Source: Chitinophagales bacterium
GTDB taxonomy: Bacteria > Bacteroidota > Bacteroidia > Chitinophagales > Saprospiraceae
Assembly (NCBI GenBank): GCA_013298445.1
Contig: JAAFHQ010000133.1
Location: 1 to 10,554 of the forward strand
Length of the DNA: 10,554 nucleotides
Reading direction: 5' to 3'
Below the pieces are notes generated by a model. It made no database searches and was not told the DNA's origin. It saw only the letters and a list, made by a program, of their open reading frames with translations. The position numbers and the translations under genes were made by a program. This document shows positions 6,479 through 10,554 of the stretch, in pieces (positions within the stretch are counted from its first letter, which is position 1; every line of letters starts with the position of its first letter).

Positions 6479-7183
6479 TTGCAAGAGACTTACCACAAAT
6501 TCTGGTCACATAGTTTGGGAAGAGACATTGAGATGTTGACTTTTGGAAATTGGGGCTATCCAATCCTGCTCTTTCCCACCTCCATGGGGCGCTACTACGA
6601 AAACAAGGATTTTAAACTCATCGAATCCGCTCGTGGGTTCATTGAGTCAGGCAAAATCAAAATTTATTGCATCGATAGCATCGACAGTGATAGTTGGTAC
6701 GCCAAACATCTGCATCCCGCCACCCGCTTGTACAACCATACCTGTTACGATCGCATGTTGAATGACGAGTTGGTTCCTTCCATTCGACAAGAGTGTAATG
6801 TGGATAAAATTGGGGTCGCGGGTTGTAGTTTTGGAGGCTATCACGCCTTGAATTTTGCCTTCAAACACCCGGATAAAGTAGCCTACATGTTTAGCTTGGG
6901 TGGCGCTTTTGACATCAAACAACATTTGGGTGGTTATTACGACGACAATGTATTTTTTAACAACCCACCCGATTTTATTCCCGATGCGCAGAACGACCAT
7001 TTTTACGATATGAAAATTGTACTCGGTACTTCCGAACACGATTTTTGCAAGGGAGAAAATGAGTGGATGTCGCAAATTTTGCAGCGCAAAGGCATCAATC
7101 ATTGGCTGGATATCCGCCCTTTTGCCAATCACGATTGGCCGATTTGGCGGGAAATGTTCCCCGATTATTTGTCTAAAATCTAA
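6479..7183 (+). CDS. COG4947-like esterase family protein (alpha/beta-hydrolase)
   Basis: A 234-residue cytoplasmic protein beginning MQETYHKFWSHSLGRDIEML. This resembles the N-terminus of the COG4947 esterase family (YHxWxSxxLGRDxEML, then a PxxxGRxYE segment, here FPTSMGRYYENKDF at 32-45). The nucleophile elbow is GCSFGG (115-120, Ser117), an acidic candidate is Asp188 in TSEHDFC, and the catalytic His is likely His218 in NHDWPIW. The start is TTG: a TAA at 6464-6466 blocks the frame upstream, and the next ATG would remove the conserved N-terminus. It is the first gene of a four-gene plus-strand run; the ATP-grasp gene follows after 51 bases. It may hydrolyse or transfer an acyl/peptidyl product of the ligases, which is inference from context. 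Confidence 0.88.
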   Translation: MQETYHKFWSHSLGRDIEMLTFGNWGYPILLFPTSMGRYYENKDFKLIESARGFIESGKIKIYCIDSIDSDSWYAKHLHPATRLYNHTCYDRMLNDELVPSIRQECNVDKIGVAGCSFGGYHALNFAFKHPDKVAYMFSLGGAFDIKQHLGGYYDDNVFFNNPPDFIPDAQNDHFYDMKIVLGTSEHDFCKGENEWMSQILQRKGINHWLDIRPFANHDWPIWREMFPDYLSKI

Positions 7184-7234
7184 TTTAATTGAACGGGCCA
7201 TTGCCACAATTCACGAACAAGAAAACGTTTACAT

Positions 7235-8254
7235 ATGAAAAAAATCGGTATTTTATTCGGAAAAGAGAATACTTTCCCTTGGGCATTCATTGAACGTGTC
7301 AATCAAAAAGAAGGTAAGGACATCATCGCCGAACCCGTTTCAATTGACAAGGTGACCCAAGGTGGCGACAGTGGCTACGCAGTGATCATTGATCGCATTT
7401 CACAGGATGTCCCTTTTTATCGGGCATTTCTGAAAAACGCAGCGCTTTGTGGTACCGCCGTAGTCAATAACCCATTTTGGTGGAGTGCAGACGAGAAATT
7501 TTTCAACAACTGTTTGGCTTTACAAGTTGGTGTGCCAGTGCCCAATACGGCTTTGATCCCCTCCTTTGAATTGCCAACAGATACCAGTGGCGAGTCTTTT
7601 CGCAACCTCAAAATGCCCCTGGATTGGAATGCCATTTTCGATTACATCAAATTTCCAGCCTACATGAAACCTCACGCGGGTGGTGGTTGGAAAAGTGTAT
7701 ACCGGGTGGATGATGCAGAGGATTTGTGGAAAAAACACGCCGAAACCGAGCAGTTGGTAATGCTATTGCAAGAGGAAATTGTTTTTGACGACTATTTCCG
7801 TTGTTATTGCATTGGGCAAAAACATGTGCGCATTATGCCGTATGAGCCCCGTAATCCGCACCACCTGCGCTACGATTCAGAAATCAAGGCAAAAGGGCCT
7901 GCCGCTAAAAAACTACTGGAAACGGTTCACGATTACGTGATGCGTTTGAACCTGGCCTTGGGCTACGACTTCAACACCGTTGAATTTGCAGTACGCGACG
8001 GCATTCCTATCGCCATTGACTTCTGCAATCCCGCACCCGATGCCGACATCAATTCGGTAGGCCAAGAAAACTTCGACTGGGTGGTAGAAGCCGCTGCAAC
8101 CATGGCCATCGAGCGCGCCAAAGCCGCCAAACCTGGACAAATCAACCTTACCTGGGGTAGTTTTGTCGGCGCGGGTGTGAACAATGACATGGCGGCACTG
8201 GCCGGACTCGCAGGCAAAAAGCCCGCTGCGAAAAAGACAACAAAAACGAAGTAA
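7235..8254 (+). CDS. ATP-grasp domain protein (predicted carboxylate-amine ligase)
   Basis: A 339-residue protein with an N-terminal pre-ATP-grasp region (KKIGILFGKENTFPWAFIERVN, then IIDRIS at 51-56). Next come an ATP-binding loop FPAYMKPHAGGGWKSVYRV (140-158), a hinge-like strand LLQEEIVFDDYFRCYCIG (177-194) and a metal-binding end NTVEFAVRDG..IAIDFCNPAPD (247-269), where Glu250, Asp262 and Asn265 are the likely Mg-ATP ligands. Proteins of this fold activate a carboxylate as acyl phosphate and join it to an amine or thiol; the substrates here are unknown. The C-terminus is a Lys/Ala-rich tail (GKKPAAKKTTKTK). The ATG at 7235 is a natural start, 51 bases after the esterase stop. Downstream a palindromic element separates it from the GCS2 gene, its inverted repeat beginning at the last base of this gene's stop codon. 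Confidence 0.87.
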   Translation: MKKIGILFGKENTFPWAFIERVNQKEGKDIIAEPVSIDKVTQGGDSGYAVIIDRISQDVPFYRAFLKNAALCGTAVVNNPFWWSADEKFFNNCLALQVGVPVPNTALIPSFELPTDTSGESFRNLKMPLDWNAIFDYIKFPAYMKPHAGGGWKSVYRVDDAEDLWKKHAETEQLVMLLQEEIVFDDYFRCYCIGQKHVRIMPYEPRNPHHLRYDSEIKAKGPAAKKLLETVHDYVMRLNLALGYDFNTVEFAVRDGIPIAIDFCNPAPDADINSVGQENFDWVVEAAATMAIERAKAAKPGQINLTWGSFVGAGVNNDMAALAGLAGKKPAAKKTTKTK

Positions 8255-8527
8255 ACATAAGTCATCCCGAATTTTTGAAAAGCCAAAATCGGGCTAAAAT
8301 CTAATCGCGGAGCGATTGAATTTTGAATAGCCCCGGTCGTCCGGGGTAAATAGCAGGCCAAATTGCTTGCAACCACGGCAGTGGTTGAACTCAATTGAGT
8401 AATAAATTCAACCGCGTCCGCGGTTGTGAAACATTTTGCTGCCGAAATGACCCCGGACAACCGGGGCTATTCAAAATTCAACCGCATCCGCGGTTCGTTT
8501 TTCCAAAAAATCGGGATGACGAATGTT
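8254..8527. repeat. Nested palindromic MITE/BIME-like element
   Basis: The ends are imperfect inverted repeats: AACATAAGTCATCCCGA (8254-8270) mirrors TCGGGATGACGAATGTT (8511-8527), and the match continues inward through A/T tracts. Inside, 8318-8346 and 8451-8479 are inverted copies with one mismatch in 29, each holding a CCCCGG...CCGGGG hairpin. Further hairpins are AATCGC/GCGATT (8303-8317), AACCAC/GTGGTT (8371-8386), AACCGCG/CGCGGTT (8410-8425) and AACCGC/GCGGTT (8480-8495). The last two also lie in a direct repeat (8405-8425 and 8475-8495, one mismatch). The centre is the perfect palindrome ACTCAATTGAGT (8389-8400). There is no transposase gene inside. It fills almost the whole gap between the ATP-grasp and GCS2 genes. 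Confidence 0.85.
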
Positions 8528-8553
8528 TGGAACCCATAAAAAAACTTCAACCT

Positions 8554-9660
8554 ATGGATCTTTCTGGTTTCACCCTTGGTATAGAAGAAGAGTTTCAAAC
8601 CATCGACCCCCAAACCCGGGAGTTGCGATCGCACATGTCGCGGATTGTAGATGAGGGGCAAGTAAAGCTCCAAGAACAAGTGAAAGCCGAAATGCACCAG
8701 GCAGTGGTAGAAGTTGGCACGGTCATTTGTAAAAACATCCACGAAGCGCGCGAAGACGTGATCAATTTGCGAAAGTACGTCATGGAGATTGCGGATAAGG
8801 TTGACTTGAAAATTGCTTCATCGGGCACCCATCCTTTTTCACACTGGGCGGATCAACCAATCACACCCAACCCTCGCTATGACCAGATTGTAGAAGAATT
8901 GCAGGAAGCTGCCCGCTCCAACCTTATTTTTGGCTTGCACGTACACGTAGGCATCCCCAGTCGGGAAGTCGGGGTACAAATCATCAATGTGGCGCGGTAT
9001 TTTCTGCCCCATATTTTTGCCCTTTCTACCAATTCCCCCTTTTGGGAAGGCCGCAATACAGGCTATAAGTCATTCCGAACCAAGGTTTTTGACAAATTTC
9101 CCCGCACTGGATTACCCGAATCTTTCAGCAGTGCTATGGAATATGAGCAATACCTGGATTTGTTGATCAAAACGGGTTGTATCGACAATGGCAAAAAAAT
9201 CTGGTGGGACATGCGCCTGCATCCATTCTTTGAAACCGTAGAATTCAGGATTTGTGATGTACAAATGCGCGCTGAAGAAACCATTGCTCTGGCGGCAGTG
9301 ATGCAAGCCGTTGTGGTCAAATTGTACAAATTGATGAGCAGTAACCTGAGTTTCCGCATGTACGGCAAACCGCTCATCAATGAAAACAAATGGCGAGCGG
9401 CCCGTTATGGCATCGACGGCAAGTTGATTGATTTCGGAAAACAGGAAGAAGTTCCTACTAAAGCTTTGATCCTGGAGCTGCTCGATTTTGTTGATGATGT
9501 AGTAGATCAATTGGGCAGCCGTGAAGAAGTCGAGTACATCATCAAAATGATGGAAAATGGCACTGGTGCTGACCGCCAACTCAAAGTGTACAACGAAACG
9601 AAGGACTTTAAGGCCGTTGTAGACTTTATCATTGGTGAAACCGCACATGGACTTTGGTAA
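8554..9660 (+). CDS. YbdK/GCS2-family carboxylate-amine ligase
   Basis: A 368-residue protein of the glutamate-cysteine ligase type 2 fold, close in length to E. coli YbdK (about 372). Motifs in order: FTLGIEEEFQTID (6-18, metal/ATP-binding acidic cluster), MHQAVVEVGT (47-56), ASSGTHPFSHW (88-98), GLHVHVGI (127-134, metal-binding His), KKIWWDMRLHPFFETVEFRI (214-233) and ENKWRAARYGIDG (277-289). The family makes gamma-glutamyl-like amide bonds with ATP; YbdK itself has only weak glutamate-cysteine ligase activity, so the real substrates are open. The frame is open upstream to a TTG at 8395, but those 53 codons run through the palindromic element. ATG 8554 gives the family N-terminus MDLSGFTLGIEEE and is the start chosen. 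The amidotransferase follows after 61 bases. Confidence 0.92.
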   Translation: MDLSGFTLGIEEEFQTIDPQTRELRSHMSRIVDEGQVKLQEQVKAEMHQAVVEVGTVICKNIHEAREDVINLRKYVMEIADKVDLKIASSGTHPFSHWADQPITPNPRYDQIVEELQEAARSNLIFGLHVHVGIPSREVGVQIINVARYFLPHIFALSTNSPFWEGRNTGYKSFRTKVFDKFPRTGLPESFSSAMEYEQYLDLLIKTGCIDNGKKIWWDMRLHPFFETVEFRICDVQMRAEETIALAAVMQAVVVKLYKLMSSNLSFRMYGKPLINENKWRAARYGIDGKLIDFGKQEEVPTKALILELLDFVDDVVDQLGSREEVEYIIKMMENGTGADRQLKVYNETKDFKAVVDFIIGETAHGLW

Positions 9661-9684
9661 ATCGGCCCACGTTGACTATTTTTG
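9653..9684 (+). promoter_or_regulatory. Near-consensus Bacteroidota promoter for the amidotransferase gene
   Basis: TTTG (9653-9656) followed after 20 bases by TATTTTTG (9677-9684) fits the TTTG-N19-TAnnTTTG promoter pattern with one extra spacer base. The -33 element lies in the last codons of the GCS2 gene. Transcription would begin near 9690, about 30 bases before ATG 9722. It would allow the amidotransferase to be expressed apart from the rest of the cluster. Confidence 0.55.
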
Positions 9685-9721
9685 ACCCTTTTTATTCAAA
9701 GCTTTAAATTTTTTTGCTGTG

Positions 9722-10554
9722 ATGAAAACGGAGGAAACGATTAAGATTGCGATACTGGACATGTACGACAACTGGGCCAACGAAGGTATGCGTTGTATTC
9801 GGCAGATAGCAACCCGCTTTCTGGAGCAGGATGGCATTGAGGGCAGTTTTGAGGTATTCAATGTGCGGGCAAACAATGAAATTCCTGATCTGGAAGCATT
9901 TGATATTTTTATTTCCAGCGGTGGCCCCGGTAGCCCATTAGCGGCCAATACCCAATGGGAAAAGGATTATTTCGCCTTTGTAGACGCCCTTTTTGCCTAC
10001 AATCGCCGAAATGCCCGCAAGAAGTTTATGTTCCTCATCTGCCATTCTTTTCAGATGGTTTGCCGCCATTTGGGACTGGCCGAAGTGACCAGAAGACAGT
10101 CTACTTCCTTTGGGGTAATGCCCATCCACCGCATGGGTGACGGTTACGCCGAGTTTTTATTCCGCGGCCTGCCAGAGCCTTTCTACGCCGTTGATTCACG
10201 GGATTATCAGGTGACTCAGGTCAATGAAACCAGGATGTGTGAATTCGGGGCCCAAGCCCTATGCCTGGAAAAAGAGCGCCCCCACATTCCGCTGGAACGT
10301 GCCGTTATGGCGATTCGGTTCTCACCCGAAGTTTTTGGTACCCAGTTTCACCCTGAAGCTGACTCAAGGGGGATGCTGCGCTACTACCTGATGGACGATA
10401 AGCGCAAGTGGGTCATCGAAACCCACGGCGAAGCCAAATACTTTGAAATGATTGATCGACTCGATGATCCCGATAAAATCATGTTGACCGAAGCGGTGAT
10501 CATTCCTTCATTTTTACACCACGCTGCCGAACAGCTCCAGGGAGTGATGGTAGC
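9722..10554 (+). CDS. Class I glutamine amidotransferase-like protein (cut by right edge)
   Basis: An open frame from ATG 9722 to the window edge gives 277 residues with no stop. It shows the class I amidotransferase fold: IKIAILDMYD (7-16), FDIFISSGGPGSPLA (60-74, oxyanion glycines), nucleophile elbow FLICHSFQMVC (104-114, Cys107) and GTQFHPEAD (206-214, His210 and Glu212). A Cys-His-Glu triad is therefore present. The elbow reads CHSFQ instead of the more usual CxGxQ. The domain proper ends near residue 225, but at least 50 more residues follow (KWVIETHGEAKYFEMIDRL and on), so there is a C-terminal extension. No synthetase domain is fused to the visible part. It could supply ammonia to a neighbouring ligase or act as a gamma-glutamyl hydrolase; context cannot decide. 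Confidence 0.87.
   Translation, partial: MKTEETIKIAILDMYDNWANEGMRCIRQIATRFLEQDGIEGSFEVFNVRANNEIPDLEAFDIFISSGGPGSPLAANTQWEKDYFAFVDALFAYNRRNARKKFMFLICHSFQMVCRHLGLAEVTRRQSTSFGVMPIHRMGDGYAEFLFRGLPEPFYAVDSRDYQVTQVNETRMCEFGAQALCLEKERPHIPLERAVMAIRFSPEVFGTQFHPEADSRGMLRYYLMDDKRKWVIETHGEAKYFEMIDRLDDPDKIMLTEAVIIPSFLHHAAEQLQGVMV

Noticed and set aside
7184..7234. Promoter search between the esterase and ATP-grasp genes
   Set aside because: No TAnnTTTG match at a usable position; the 51-base gap fits cotranscription.
8405..8495. Possible CRISPR: direct repeats of about 21 bp at 8405 and 8475
   Set aside because: Only two copies, each itself a palindrome and part of a larger inverted repeat; no cas genes and no third unit.
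8254..8527. Ordinary rho-independent terminator after the ATP-grasp gene
   Set aside because: The structure is far larger than a terminator, symmetric about a centre, and no hairpin is followed by a proper T tract in the plus direction except a short run at 8497-8502.

Overview
The window looks like chromosomal DNA of a Bacteroidota bacterium, most likely from the Saprospiraceae/Haliscomenobacter side of the phylum. Four things suggest this: a large outer-membrane barrel protein with an N-terminal carboxypeptidase-regulatory-like domain, promoters of the TAnnTTTG (-7) type, A/T-rich leaders without Shine-Dalgarno sites, and intergenic DNA rich in short palindromes. The phylum is a fairly safe inference; the family is a guess from protein resemblance.

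Layout. Positions 1-472 (minus) hold the N-terminal part of an AspT/YidE/YbjL-type membrane transporter that runs off the left edge. A gene-free stretch follows (473-1071) with a strong plus-strand intrinsic terminator (785-820) that has no visible gene to terminate, then a pair of REP-like hairpins (838-899). Next come an SLC45/GPH-like sugar transporter of the major facilitator superfamily (1072-2571, plus), its terminator, a phylum-type promoter, and a 932-residue outer-membrane beta-barrel/TonB-receptor-like protein (2741-5539, plus). That gene converges on an alpha/beta-hydrolase gene (5614-6405, minus) through a long hairpin that contains the hydrolase stop codon.

The right half (6479 to the edge, plus) is the most interesting part. 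It is a co-directional cluster: a second alpha/beta-hydrolase of a different family (COG4947-like), an ATP-grasp protein, a YbdK/GCS2-type carboxylate-amine ligase, and a class I glutamine amidotransferase-like protein that is cut by the right edge. Two independent ATP-dependent carboxylate-amine ligase folds plus an amidotransferase and a hydrolase suggest a pathway that builds or trims a small amide-linked (peptide-like) metabolite. The product cannot be read from the sequence.

The cluster is interrupted between the ATP-grasp and GCS2 genes by a mobile-looking element of about 274 bp (8254-8527). It is one large nested imperfect palindrome: terminal inverted repeats, several short hairpins mirrored on both sides, and a perfect 12-bp palindrome at the centre. 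A near-consensus promoter straddles the end of the GCS2 gene and would drive the amidotransferase separately. No tRNA, rRNA, CRISPR array or transposase gene was seen.
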